Positions 22,672 through 31,969 of a stretch of 64,000 bases of DNA are shown piece after piece; the first letter of the stretch is position 1, and every line of letters starts with the position of its first letter. The stretch comes from Clostridia bacterium (GTDB lineage Bacteria; Bacillota; Clostridia; UMGS1883; UMGS1540). Below the pieces are notes generated by a model. The model was not told where the DNA came from. It was given only the letters and a program-made list of their open reading frames with translations, and ran no database searches. The stretch is from positions 1 to 64,000 of the forward strand of contig JAFSAU010000002.1 in assembly GCA_017442155.1 (NCBI GenBank), in the 5' to 3' direction. A program made the position numbers and the translations under genes.

Positions 22672-25600
22672 TTATTTTACCCAATTCTCAGCATCTTTGT
22701 TTGCTACGCCGAGGTGAGTATTTGCAGCTTCCATAATGTCGTAGTATGCCCAATGAGAGTTATTCTTGAGGTCTGTGAACTTATTGAGAGTTGACACATT
22801 CTTATTGATATAATCCTCGTCAGGTGTTCTTTCGGTTGCGTGGTTTGTAACAGTTACAACCTCGGCACGGGTGATGTTGTTATCGCCCTTGAATGTGCCG
22901 TCTGCATATCCGTTGAGCCAACCGATGTGCTTTGCGTATGCAATATCAGAGTATGCCCAATAGGATTTTGTAAGGTCTGTATAGTTTACGGTATAGTCGC
23001 TCTTTTTAACCTCGTTAAAGAGTGCATAGTAGCGAACCGCCATTGTTACAAACTCTGCACGGGTTACGGGTGCGTCAGGTCTGAATGTTCCGTCAGAATA
23101 TCCCTTAATGATGTCGTACTTTTCAAGATAACCAACATAGCCGTAATACCAATCCTTTGAGGAAACGTCGGAGAATGTTGCTTTGCCGTTTACAGCTTCG
23201 CTTTTTGCTTCAGCAATAAGTCTTGCGAAAATTGCGGCAGCTTCAGCTCGGCTCATATCTGCATCGGCTCTGAATGTTCCGTCATCATAGCCAAAGATAT
23301 ATGCCTTGTGTTCCTTGCCGGGAAGAATAATAACACCGTTTTCATCTGTTGTTCCGGTTACTTCATTGCCTTTCTTATCTTTCAAGACAACGGGATAATC
23401 AGCTTTAGCTTTTGAGCCGGAAGTTACTGTGATTGTGTAGTAGTTATCATCTTCAAGGAGATTCTTGCCCGTAGGAAGTGTAAGAGTTGCTTTTGTGCTT
23501 GTTACAGACTTCGTTACAGATACGGTCTTTCCGTCTTTATCAACGATTTTAACGGAAGTAGATACATAAGAACCTCCGCCACCGCCACCGCCGGAGGAAG
23601 GTCTTGAAGAACCACCGCCACCACCGGATGATGTTTTAACCGGAAGTGTTACTTTACCGTTTGCATCTGTTGTGCCTGCCTTTGATGTGGTCTTATCTTT
23701 GATTGTTACAGATACACCCTTAACCGCTTTATCTTCGTTATCGGTTACAGTTACGGTAGTCTGATTTGAAGTTGTAAGAGTGTGAGTTTCAGGAAGTGTA
23801 ACAGTTACCTTTCCGTCCTTGATTTCAACCAATGCGTTTCCGATAATGCCTTTAGTGTCTGCCACAAGAACCTTGTAAGCAGTTTTTACATCTTCGGTAT
23901 TTTCGCCTTCGCCCGGTTTTGTTTCTTCAACACCGGAGTTACCTTCGTTGTCGGTTATATCCTCATTAAGCGGAGGGAATACTGCCTTGCCGTTAGCATC
24001 TGTAAGTGCTGTCAAAGTCTTTGCAACGGGTTCTTCGGTTGCATCTTCAGCTTTTACCGGAGCTTCAGTAATGATAACAGTCATATCCTTGACAGATGTT
24101 TTGTCAGCCTTGTTCTGAACTGTTACCGTGATGCGGTTTTCATAGTCAAACACATTGCCGTCAGGAAGAAGAATGGTAATGTTTTCAGCAGTCTTAACCG
24201 TGTCATCTTCATTCTTAACTTCTGCGTTGTGTGTAACAAGTGCTTTTTCGATTGCACCTTTTTCATTTACAACAGTTACGATAAATCCGTCAACCTCGGA
24301 ATATCCGTTTACATCTGTGTAATCCATATATACCGGAGGTACACTTGCTTTGCCGTTTTCGTCAGTAAGATTACTTTCGCTCTTATCTTCAGAATCGGTA
24401 AATGTAACGCTCATATCCTTAACGGGTTTTTCTTCTGCATCTGTTACTGTTGCAGTAATTCGATTTGTATAATCAAACATTATACCTTCAGGAAGTTTCA
24501 CATTGATTTTGCCTTCAACGATTTCGATAAAAGCATTGGCAATAGGAGCTTTTTCGTCCGCAAGAATTACCTTGTAGCCATTTACATTTGCTTCACCATT
24601 TACATCTGTCATATCTCTGTGAATCGGGGGAACGATAGCCTTGCCGTTTTCATCGGATACAACTGATTCAATGTTTTTGTTCTCATCTGTAAAGTTTACC
24701 TTAATATCCTTAACGGGATTACCGTCTGCATCTTTGATTTCTGCGGTAATTCTGTTATGGTAGTCGAATACAACACCTTCAGGAAGAACCACACTCATAA
24801 TACCGTCAACAATTTCAATGTAGGCATTTTCAATAGGCTTTGTTTCGTCATAGATTGCTACATCATATCCATTAACAACACCTTTACCTTCGGCATCTGT
24901 CATATCGGTATTTACCGGAGGAACTACAACCTTACCGTTTTCATCAGTAAGAGCAGTATATGTCTTTTCATTGATGTCCTGAACAGTTACACTCTTATCA
25001 CGAACTGCACCGCCGATAGAATCGGTTACTGTTACAGTAATACGGTTTGCGTATGTGATTGTCTTTTCATCAGGGAGAGTTACTGTAATTGTGTTATCGT
25101 CATTGTACTTAACATAAGCATCTGCGATAGCACCGAGTTCATCATTTACGAGAACATTAAGCTCATTCACATTTACATGACCTTCTTCATCGGTATATCC
25201 GTCAGCAGAGGTAGGAAGTGTGATTTTGCCGTAAATGTCGGTTTTGCCTTTTTCAATAAAGTCTGCATCACCGAGAGCAATAACGGTTACATCAGCCTGA
25301 GCTTCGCCGTTGTGGTCTGTGATAGTTACGATAACGGGATTTTCTCTTGTAGGCTTAATACCTTCAGGGAGATCTACAACTACATTGTTGCTTTCACCGA
25401 TATAGATTTCACAATCAGGGATAACAACATTTGCTTTATCGGTTACTGTGATTACGAAAGTTTCTTTTGTTTCGCCATCTTCTTTACCGATTGTGCCGTT
25501 GTCATCGTTGGTGTTTGTCTTGTTGTTCGGAACGATAAGCTGACCGTCTGCGTTTGTAAAGCCGATAGCCTTGTTTCCGTTTACATCTTCAATGTAAATC

Positions 25601-28428
25601 TTGAGATTTTCTTTAGGCTGCTGACTTTCGGTGTAGAAAGCAGTAATTGTGGTAGGCTTTGCATAATCTAAAAGTCTGCCGTTTGTCAGCTTAATAGAAA
25701 CATTGTCATTTACATCAATGGTAAGCTCTGAATTGAAGATAGGTTTTCCGTTTTCATCTGTGAGAATAATTGAGTAATCGCCAACTTCAGCTTTTCCATC
25801 TTCGTCAGAATTGTCCTTGTCAATTAACTGAGGAAGGTCTGCACTCTGCAATGTTTCACCACAGACAGTACACTCGATGTGCTTTGAACCTGCACCCTCG
25901 ATAGTTGCCGGAACATCTACAATCCATTCGGAAGGTGTATGTCCGAGAGGTTCTTTGTAATCTGCCTTGTAGGTTTCACCGCAATCACAAGTATAGGTTG
26001 TATAACCCATTGTCAAGCAAGTCGCATCAGTTACTACCGCTTCGTATTCGTGAGCCAACTTATCTGTGTAATCTGCAACAAATTCATCATCACAGTTTTT
26101 GCAAGAATAAGTTGTGTGACCGAACTCTGTGCAAGTAGGCTCTGTTACGGTCTTTTCGTAATCGTGAGCAATCTTGTCTGTATAATTGCCCTTATACTCG
26201 TCGTCGCAGTCGTTACATTTGAAAATGGTATATCCCATTTCCGTGCAGCTCGGAGCGATTACAGTTTCGGTGTAGGTGTGTTCCTTGTTTTCAGTATAAT
26301 CGCCGATATATGACTTTCCGCAGTCCGGGCAAGTATAAACAGCGTAGCCGTGTTCCTCGCAGGTAGGCTCTACGGTTTCTTTATTGTAGTTATGCTCTAA
26401 CATATCGGTATAGTCGCCGATATAGCTGTTATCGCAGTCCTCGCAGGTGTATGTGGTAAATCCCATAGACGTGCAAGTGGGCGCTGTTACATCCGCATTG
26501 TATGTGTGAGGTACAGCATCAACATAATCGCTTGCATATTCCTCGTCGCAGTTATCGCAGTTGTAGGTTGTAAAGCCGTGAGATGTGCAGGTAGGCTCTG
26601 TTACGGTTTCGCTGTATTCATGTTCAGCCTTGTCAGTATAATCTCCGATATAGCTGTCACCGCAATTATCGCAGGTATAAGTTGTATAACCCATAGCCGT
26701 GCAGGTGGGTTCTGTTACCTCTGCGGAATAGTCGTGTCCGATTGCACTTTCAAGAACTGTTCCGCATTCCTCACAAAGCTGCGGTTCGGTGCAGGTTGCT
26801 TCAGCTCCCGGAGTATGACCGTTAGCGGAGATTGCCTTAATCATCTTTTCGTCGCAGTTTTCACAGTTATATTCAATAACGCCCTCTGCTTCGCAGGTAG
26901 ATGATGTTACGGCGTGTCCTTCGTCCCATTCGTGTCCGGTAGGCTCTGTGTAGTCGGAAACATTGTTAAGACCGCACATCGTACAAGTAGAGGTTGTATA
27001 TCCTTTTTCGGTGCAGGTAGGTTCTTTTGTCACTCTCTCGTAAGAATGGGATACAAGCGGAGTAAGATTTGTGATGTAATTATCTCCGCACAGCTCGCAG
27101 GTATGCTCTGTATATCCCATACTCTGACAAGTTGCGTTATGCTTTACGGAATTATACTTGTGTTCGCCCGTTGCTGTTGTAGTTTGGTAGAAGTCACCGC
27201 AGTCAGCACAAAGAGTTAAAACAAGACCGCCTTGCTTGCAGGTAGCTTCACGGATCACAACATCGTCATAGTCGTGTCCGAGTGCCGGAGTGTAGTTTCT
27301 CTTTTCAAGTTCACCGCAAGTTAAGCACTGAAAGCGCTCATAACCGAGTTCGTCACAGCTTGGCTTCACGGTTTCAAGATAGTGATATTCGTGCTCGTGA
27401 ACGGTAGGCAGTACAATAATTGTTCCGTTTGCATTGTTGTTTTCTTCCTCGTCATCTGCAACAATCCAAATATACGATACGCCGTTTTCTGTCATTACTT
27501 CGCCTGCATAGGCGTAGTCAATTTCATAATAGACAGTATAATATCCCGGCTGTGTGTAATTCGGAGCAGAGGTTCTTGTGCAGCTATCGGCAGAACTACC
27601 GTAACGGATAGAAGTTCTCACACCGGAATCAGAAAGGTCATTTACCGTAAGCGTATGAGCTTCGCCGTCCTCGGTGCCGTAGTAAGATGTGATAACCGAT
27701 TTTGCCGTAATATATTCGGCTGTTTCATAATCGCAGGTATCACAGATTTCCGTTACATAAAAACGGTTATTACCGAGCTGTGCATCAACACTTTCTGTAA
27801 AGTCGTGATATTCAAGTCCTTGTGTTGCTCTTGCAAAAGTACCTTTACAGAACTTGCAATATTCTCCACGCTTGAGAGTGGTAAGGTGATAGTCCTCGCT
27901 ATACGGCTCATAGGTGGAGCTGTCGAAGTCCACAAAAAAGTTGTGGTCGCAGGAATACAAGCCATAGACATTGTTATTAAAGCTGTAAACGTCGGGACCG
28001 CTTACGGTGTTAATCGTTCCGCAGGTCTGACACACAGCCTTTGTCCAATGGTAGCCTGTATAGTACGCATCAACGCCCGGAGTTCCATCGTCAAGGTTGC
28101 CCTTGCTCTCGCCGTCAATACAAGTACCGTCGGAATACATTACGCCACGGTTAAGTGCCGTTTCTCCCGTCTTGGTATATTCGGGCACACGGTAGGTCAC
28201 TACCATTGTCTGCTTACGGCAGACACTACAATACTGTGTTTCGTAGGTAGTGGTAGCGTTAACGTCAAGCTCGTTTGTTCTGTTATTGGATGAAAGCCAA
28301 CTGTCTGCCGGATCGACATACTCATTACTCTGCGCCGCAAACACATTGGGAATAAAGGTTGCCATCATACAGATGGTAAGAATGATAGATACGATAGATC
28401 TGAATTTACGATTAGTCTTTTTTGACAT
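22672..28428 (-). CDS. Giant SLH-anchored surface adhesin with Cys-ribbon and Ig-like repeats
   Basis: The 1,918-residue surface protein has a signal peptide (SIVSIILTICMMATFIPNVFA). Residues about 340-870 hold 14 tandem ribbon-like repeats of the type EPTCTxxGYTTYTCDNCG followed by DYTD and a His, each with a TC...CxxC pattern. About six Ig-like repeats of roughly 95 residues follow, with 'VVLPEGVVFDYHNRITAEI' and 'DENGKA.VPP' motifs (about 950-1590), then a Gly/Ser linker (near 1600-1620). Three C-terminal SLH motifs (GYDDGTFRADADMSRAE, GYSDGTFRPDAPVTRAE, GYADGTFKGDNNITRAE; about 1705-1918) would bind secondary cell-wall polymer. GGAGG precedes the ATG. It sits inside the transfer operon, so it may promote mating contact or host adhesion. 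Confidence 0.9.
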   Translation of the reverse strand: MSKKTNRKFRSIVSIILTICMMATFIPNVFAAQSNEYVDPADSWLSSNNRTNELDVNATTTYETQYCSVCRKQTMVVTYRVPEYTKTGETALNRGVMYSDGTCIDGESKGNLDDGTPGVDAYYTGYHWTKAVCQTCGTINTVSGPDVYSFNNNVYGLYSCDHNFFVDFDSSTYEPYSEDYHLTTLKRGEYCKFCKGTFARATQGLEYHDFTESVDAQLGNNRFYVTEICDTCDYETAEYITAKSVITSYYGTEDGEAHTLTVNDLSDSGVRTSIRYGSSADSCTRTSAPNYTQPGYYTVYYEIDYAYAGEVMTENGVSYIWIVADDEEENNNANGTIIVLPTVHEHEYHYLETVKPSCDELGYERFQCLTCGELEKRNYTPALGHDYDDVVIREATCKQGGLVLTLCADCGDFYQTTTATGEHKYNSVKHNATCQSMGYTEHTCELCGDNYITNLTPLVSHSYERVTKEPTCTEKGYTTSTCTMCGLNNVSDYTEPTGHEWDEGHAVTSSTCEAEGVIEYNCENCDEKMIKAISANGHTPGAEATCTEPQLCEECGTVLESAIGHDYSAEVTEPTCTAMGYTTYTCDNCGDSYIGDYTDKAEHEYSETVTEPTCTSHGFTTYNCDNCDEEYASDYVDAVPHTYNADVTAPTCTSMGFTTYTCEDCDNSYIGDYTDMLEHNYNKETVEPTCEEHGYAVYTCPDCGKSYIGDYTENKEHTYTETVIAPSCTEMGYTIFKCNDCDDEYKGNYTDKIAHDYEKTVTEPTCTEFGHTTYSCKNCDDEFVADYTDKLAHEYEAVVTDATCLTMGYTTYTCDCGETYKADYKEPLGHTPSEWIVDVPATIEGAGSKHIECTVCGETLQSADLPQLIDKDNSDEDGKAEVGDYSIILTDENGKPIFNSELTIDVNDNVSIKLTNGRLLDYAKPTTITAFYTESQQPKENLKIYIEDVNGNKAIGFTNADGQLIVPNNKTNTNDDNGTIGKEDGETKETFVITVTDKANVVIPDCEIYIGESNNVVVDLPEGIKPTRENPVIVTITDHNGEAQADVTVIALGDADFIEKGKTDIYGKITLPTSADGYTDEEGHVNVNELNVLVNDELGAIADAYVKYNDDNTITVTLPDEKTITYANRITVTVTDSIGGAVRDKSVTVQDINEKTYTALTDENGKVVVPPVNTDMTDAEGKGVVNGYDVAIYDETKPIENAYIEIVDGIMSVVLPEGVVFDYHNRITAEIKDADGNPVKDIKVNFTDENKNIESVVSDENGKAIVPPIHRDMTDVNGEANVNGYKVILADEKAPIANAFIEIVEGKINVKLPEGIMFDYTNRITATVTDAEEKPVKDMSVTFTDSEDKSESNLTDENGKASVPPVYMDYTDVNGYSEVDGFIVTVVNEKGAIEKALVTHNAEVKNEDDTVKTAENITILLPDGNVFDYENRITVTVQNKADKTSVKDMTVIITEAPVKAEDATEEPVAKTLTALTDANGKAVFPPLNEDITDNEGNSGVEETKPGEGENTEDVKTAYKVLVADTKGIIGNALVEIKDGKVTVTLPETHTLTTSNQTTVTVTDNEDKAVKGVSVTIKDKTTSKAGTTDANGKVTLPVKTSSGGGGGSSRPSSGGGGGGGSYVSTSVKIVDKDGKTVSVTKSVTSTKATLTLPTGKNLLEDDNYYTITVTSGSKAKADYPVVLKDKKGNEVTGTTDENGVIILPGKEHKAYIFGYDDGTFRADADMSRAEAAAIFARLIAEAKSEAVNGKATFSDVSSKDWYYGYVGYLEKYDIIKGYSDGTFRPDAPVTRAEFVTMAVRYYALFNEVKKSDYTVNYTDLTKSYWAYSDIAYAKHIGWLNGYADGTFKGDNNITRAEVVTVTNHATERTPDEDYINKNVSTLNKFTDLKNNSHWAYYDIMEAANTHLGVANKDAENWVK

Positions 28429-28482
28429 TTTTCAATCCTCCATAATTAGAATTTAGTTTGTATGGTTTTGTGGTATGAGAAA

Positions 28483-28506
28483 AGCCGCCCTATGTTTAAG
28501 GCGGCT
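28483..28506 (-). terminator. Terminator after pcfB
   Basis: AGCCGCC (28483-28489) pairs with GGCGGCT (28500-28506). On the minus strand it is followed by TTTTC. It lies between the PcfB gene and the SLH adhesin gene. Confidence 0.7.
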
Positions 28507-28533
28507 CTCTGTACCGGTTAGGCTGATATTTTA

Positions 28534-29235
28534 TCATCTGCCTTTTCCTTTCTTTTTGGATTTACTCTTTTTCTTGCCCGATTGGGTGTGAGGATGTTCA
28601 CGCTTATGTTCAGGGGCTTTCTTTGCTTTGTCTTTTGCCTGTTCAGCTTTGATTTCCTCAACCTTTTTCTTTACCGACTTTTTCCCGTTAGTAGGACTGA
28701 CCTCTTTTTCCGTATCCCCGCATTTCGAGGATTCTTTCTCGTGCGGATTTCCTCTCTTGCGGGGGTGGGGGTTTTTTGAGTGTTCCTCCGGTTTCTTTTC
28801 GGGAGAATCCTTTTCGGGTACATCCTTTTCGGTAGGTTCCTTTTCGGGTTCCGGCTCAATTTCGGGAGCAGTATATCCCATTTTCTCCATAATGTAATTG
28901 AGCTTTGTCACATCGTCCTGCTTTGCGATAATATCGCACAGTCCGCTATTGTTGGTGTTATCCTTTACAGCGGTAAAGAGAACGCCGTATTTTTTTGCTT
29001 CGCTGTTGAATTTGTTTATATCGCTTTCCTTGATTTGCAAGATGCAAAGTGGTTTATCAGATTTCAGGAGCTTTTTAAGATTGGTTTTGCCTTGCAGCTT
29101 GTTGTCCTCTTTCAAAAGGGCAATAATAATTGCCGCAAGGTTCTTTGCTCCAAGTCCGGTAAGTTTTACAACTTCCTCGGTAATCTGTAAGCCTTCTTTT
29201 ACCATAAGGTCAGCGACTTCGCCGCTTGTGTTCAT
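28534..29235 (-). CDS. PcfB-like (DUF3801) conjugation protein
   Basis: The 233-residue protein has an N-terminal folded domain (1-125) with VVKLTGLGAKNLAAIIIALLKE and ILQIKESDINKFNSEAKKYG, the pattern of PcfB/DUF3801 relaxosome accessory proteins. The rest is a highly charged Pro/Glu/Lys tail ending in a Lys-rich stretch, probably disordered and DNA-binding. It overlaps the relaxase gene by 26 bp and has GGAGG upstream of the ATG. PcfB-type proteins help the relaxase engage the coupling protein; that role is from family knowledge. Confidence 0.82.
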   Translation of the reverse strand: MNTSGEVADLMVKEGLQITEEVVKLTGLGAKNLAAIIIALLKEDNKLQGKTNLKKLLKSDKPLCILQIKESDINKFNSEAKKYGVLFTAVKDNTNNSGLCDIIAKQDDVTKLNYIMEKMGYTAPEIEPEPEKEPTEKDVPEKDSPEKKPEEHSKNPHPRKRGNPHEKESSKCGDTEKEVSPTNGKKSVKKKVEEIKAEQAKDKAKKAPEHKREHPHTQSGKKKSKSKKKGKGR

Positions 29236-30544
29236 TCTGCATTACCTCCTTGTCTGCCTGCTGCTGAAGCTCATCGGCGTGTTTTTTCTTTTCGGTAATG
29301 CGTTCTGCATCGTGGTAGATGTTTTCACATAACCGCATTTCGCTTCGGAGAATACGAAGCTCGGCATTGATTTTCTTTGCCTTGTCCTTAACCTCGTCAG
29401 CGTTTTCCTCTGTTCGCTCGGTATAAAGTCGTTTACGCTCTGCGACAAGCTCGTCGATCTTAACCTTTGTTTTTGCGTGGTAGTCTGTAAGGTCAGCAAC
29501 GCTCTCTATGTTGTTTTCGTAGAGGAACTTAAACTGCTTCTGATAACGGTCAAGCTTTATAAGCTCGTCACGCATAAAAAATGACACCCTTTGCGGTGTC
29601 TGCTTCTTCTTTATTTTCCCGAACAGATACAGATAATGATAATAGAGGGCAACAAAGCCTTTGAGCTTTGTCGGCTCTATGTGCTTATATGCCTTATCAA
29701 AATCAAAGCCGTTTTTGGAAAGCTCGGAAGGCGATGCTGTCTTGATTCCGTTTCGTGCTGCTATGATACGTTCCTGTATTTCGTCAAGAGAATATCCCTT
29801 GCCGAGTCCGTCAAATCTTACGGGGTATTTCCCGAAAGGCGGCAGAACGGATGGGTGCGCACTTTTACCCGGCTTGCGTTTTATGATATATCCACGCTGT
29901 TCCAAGTTTCTCCAAAAGTCCTTCATCGTGTAGGAGCATTTTATGATTTCGTCAAATTCCTCACGCATCTGTCCTCGGATGGTAGGCTTGCCTTCTTTTT
30001 CAGCTTTCCATTCAGCATAGTGTTTTCCTTTGCCCTTTGGCTCGATAACCGACAGATTGTTTTCTCTGCACATACGGTCTGATACGGCACGGATTTTGTT
30101 GTAGTAGCTCGCCGGGGAGGAATGGTATTTCTCACCGTCCACACAAGACACAGAGTTTATTACGATATGATTATGGTAATGGTCTTTGTCAAGATGTGTG
30201 CCGATTACAACCTCAAATCTGTCACCGAAACATTCCTTTGCAAACTGTCTGCCGATTTCGTGAACCTGCTCCGGTGTTATCTCACCGGGTTTGAAAGCCT
30301 GTATAAAGTGGTAGCCTAAAACGCCGTCCGTTTTGCCCCACATAGCTTTTGTTTCGCACATTTCAGAATATGCGTTACTAAGGCTTGAACAGTTAAGGCA
30401 AGATTGCAATAATCTTTGCTCGGACTTATTTGGGTTGATTACATAATCAACAACACCGTTCAGTCCTGTCTTTTTTGCATTGGCAGCATAGGTCACGCTG
30501 TACCATAAATTGATTGTTATAGGTAAAACTTTTGTGATAGCCAT
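29210..30544 (-). CDS. MOB-P-type relaxase
   Basis: The 444-residue relaxase nicks oriT and pilots the transferred strand. The N-terminal domain (about 1-270) carries the three-histidine metal motif GTHLDKDHYHNHIVINS near residue 115. A likely nucleophile tyrosine lies in the first 60 residues (VDYVINP), and a MRE-FDEII region follows. The C-terminal third is charged coiled coil (ERKRLYTERTEENADEV). Its ATG overlaps the MobC stop (TAATG), and pcfB overlaps its 3' end, so the three are translationally coupled. The metal motif is intact. Confidence 0.93.
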   Translation of the reverse strand: MAITKVLPITINLWYSVTYAANAKKTGLNGVVDYVINPNKSEQRLLQSCLNCSSLSNAYSEMCETKAMWGKTDGVLGYHFIQAFKPGEITPEQVHEIGRQFAKECFGDRFEVVIGTHLDKDHYHNHIVINSVSCVDGEKYHSSPASYYNKIRAVSDRMCRENNLSVIEPKGKGKHYAEWKAEKEGKPTIRGQMREEFDEIIKCSYTMKDFWRNLEQRGYIIKRKPGKSAHPSVLPPFGKYPVRFDGLGKGYSLDEIQERIIAARNGIKTASPSELSKNGFDFDKAYKHIEPTKLKGFVALYYHYLYLFGKIKKKQTPQRVSFFMRDELIKLDRYQKQFKFLYENNIESVADLTDYHAKTKVKIDELVAERKRLYTERTEENADEVKDKAKKINAELRILRSEMRLCENIYHDAERITEKKKHADELQQQADKEVMQNEHKRRSR

Positions 30545-30846
30545 TATCTTTTCACCTCCTTGTATAGTTTTTCAAATGCCTCACGCATTGCTCTGACTTC
30601 TTCAATGCAGATTTCTCCAAGTCCGTTTGCTTTATATGCCATTTGGTTTATGTTATTGCCGATGGCAGACAGCTCTCGGAGAAGCTGTGCATATTCGTCG
30701 GGCGGTCGTGGGCGTATCTCTGTTTCCAAGATAAATTTGCGTAAAAGCTGACAAGCTGTTAAGCCTGATTTTTGCATAAGGCTTTGGAGCTTTTTATCTT
30801 CCTTTTCGTTGAGTGTTATTTCTCGGCGGATGCTTCGCTTTCGCAC
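30544..30846 (-). CDS. MobC-like relaxosome protein
   Basis: The 100-residue protein starts with GTG at 30846 (GGAGG 8 bases upstream; an earlier GTG overlaps the ribosome site). The basic N-terminus RKRSIRREITLNEKEDKKL followed by LTACQLLRKFIL resembles ribbon-helix-helix MobC proteins. The C-terminal part (ELSAIGNNINQMAYKAN) is the conserved MobC helix. It would bind oriT and aid relaxase loading. It directly follows the oriT-like repeats and overlaps the relaxase start. Confidence 0.85.
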   Translation of the reverse strand: MRKRSIRREITLNEKEDKKLQSLMQKSGLTACQLLRKFILETEIRPRPPDEYAQLLRELSAIGNNINQMAYKANGLGEICIEEVRAMREAFEKLYKEVKR

Positions 30847-30888
30847 AGAAATCACCTCCTTTGATAGAGCCGCAAGGCAGGGGTTTCA

Positions 30889-30970
30889 GGGGCAACGCCC
30901 CAGACAAGCTGCATTTGTACGGACAAATGCTATGCTTGCCACATATCAAAACTACCTACGGCAGTTTTGA
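30889..30970. other. Candidate origin of transfer (oriT)
   Basis: Three inverted repeats lie in a row upstream of mobC: GGGGC/GCCCC (30889-30901), GCATTTGT/ACAAATGC (30911-30930) and TCAAAACT/AGTTTTGA (30946-30970). Position next to MobC and relaxase genes and the stacked hairpins are typical of MOB-P oriT regions. The nic site cannot be assigned by eye. Confidence 0.6.
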
Positions 30971-30992
30971 TTTACCACGACCGCCCATAGCC

Positions 30993-31532
30993 TTAAATAT
31001 GGTTTCTTGTAACAAAAATCATTGTTTCGATTTTGTTCAGGAAGTCCTCGACTTCCATATCGTAGAAGTGTTTATACCCGTCTTTTACCGGGTAGCGATA
31101 GGTAACATATTCGCTCGTTTTGCCGTTATCCGTTACCCACATTTTGCAGGAGAACACAACCTGAAGTGTCATATCTTCAAGCAGCCACAGCTCGTAGGCT
31201 TCCATAACCTCACTTAAAATAGAGGTATATTTACCGCCCTTGCTTTCAAGCAAAAGTGCGTTCTTGCCAAACAGTCGGTTGTGTCTGAGCCTGTGTGCAA
31301 GCTCGTGAGAGCCGCCTGCTTCAAAGGTACATACAGGGCAAAATCTCCAATACATAATCGGATCAACTTCTTCATCCCAATGCACCTTGCAAAGTGCAGC
31401 TTCGGCTTCGTCCTCATACTCGGCGATAGCCATACAGAACTTTGTAATGCTCTTTTTGAGCAGTTCCATATTGCTCGGCGTTGCTGCATCATCAGCGGTT
31501 TTGTTGTTTGTAAAGAATTTGTTTTTCATCAT
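30993..31532 (-). CDS. Conserved ICE hypothetical protein
   Basis: The 179-residue soluble protein is not recognised. It has MELLKKSITKFCMAIAEYED, a central segment with CPVCTFEAGGSHELAHRLRH that could bind a metal through two Cys and two His, and a C-terminal acidic region VEDFLNKIETM. GAGG lies upstream of tandem ATGs at 31532/31529. It is between the DUF3848-like gene and oriT. A terminator upstream (31570-31597) suggests it may have its own promoter. Confidence 0.7.
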   Translation of the reverse strand: MMKNKFFTNNKTADDAATPSNMELLKKSITKFCMAIAEYEDEAEAALCKVHWDEEVDPIMYWRFCPVCTFEAGGSHELAHRLRHNRLFGKNALLLESKGGKYTSILSEVMEAYELWLLEDMTLQVVFSCKMWVTDNGKTSEYVTYRYPVKDGYKHFYDMEVEDFLNKIETMIFVTRNHI

Positions 31533-31569
31533 TTTTTACCTCGACTTTCATAATTTTTTATATAGAAAA

Positions 31570-31597
31570 AGCCTGCCGTATTATTTAACAGCAGGCT
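31570..31597 (-). terminator. Terminator after the DUF3848-like gene
   Basis: AGCCTGC (31570-31576) pairs with GCAGGCT (31591-31597), followed on the minus strand by TTTTTCTAT. Confidence 0.75.
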
Positions 31598-31613
31598 CAT
31601 TTCTCGGTTTGCC

Positions 31614-31967
31614 TTATCTTTCAGGCTCGTGTTTTTTCTTTTGTTTTTGCTTTTCAGCTTCGCTTTCTTTTACAAGGTCATCGGCGTAATCATCGACAAC
31701 CTCAAAAAGTCTGTCCATATAGGTCACATCTGTATCTTGCCATTTTTCATAACAAGCTGCGATTGGGTAATCCAATTTTACAAGTGCTTCTACCTGCTTA
31801 TCGGATAGTCTGTTATCTTCAAAGGTAATCAGAATATCATCACGCATTGTTTTCTCGTAGGCTTTGTCAATAATCTGCTCCGGGGGAAGGCGTTTAAGTT
31901 CTTCAACATATTCGCTTTGCTCCTTTTGAGCTTTTTCCCACAGTTGCAGTCTTAATGCTTGGTTCAT
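31614..31967 (-). CDS. DUF3848-like ICE protein
   Basis: The 117-residue acidic helical protein has LWEKAQKEQSEYVEELKRLP, ITFEDNRLSDKQVEALVKL and YPIAACYEKWQD, which fit the DUF3848 family found in Tn1549-like elements. It ends with KKKHEPER, the recurrent tail. Its ATG lies 3 bp after the stop of the giant helicase, in whose last codons the ribosome site is embedded. Function unknown. Confidence 0.75.
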   Translation of the reverse strand: MNQALRLQLWEKAQKEQSEYVEELKRLPPEQIIDKAYEKTMRDDILITFEDNRLSDKQVEALVKLDYPIAACYEKWQDTDVTYMDRLFEVVDDYADDLVKESEAEKQKQKKKHEPER

Positions 31968-31969
31968 TG

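Noticed and set aside
23782-25671. Two long plus-strand frames (about 294 and 304 residues) opposite the SLH adhesin
   Set aside because: They are shadows of the repetitive Ig-like coding region; their composition is typical of antisense translation.
25840-27410. Regularly repeated segments that might suggest a CRISPR array
   Set aside because: The repeats are about 60-130 bp, diverged and lie in frame inside the adhesin, encoding Cys-ribbon units. There are no identical repeats with unique spacers.
27382-28293. 303-residue plus-strand frame opposite the adhesin N-terminus
   Set aside because: The minus frame has a signal peptide, domain structure and ribosome site; the plus frame has none.
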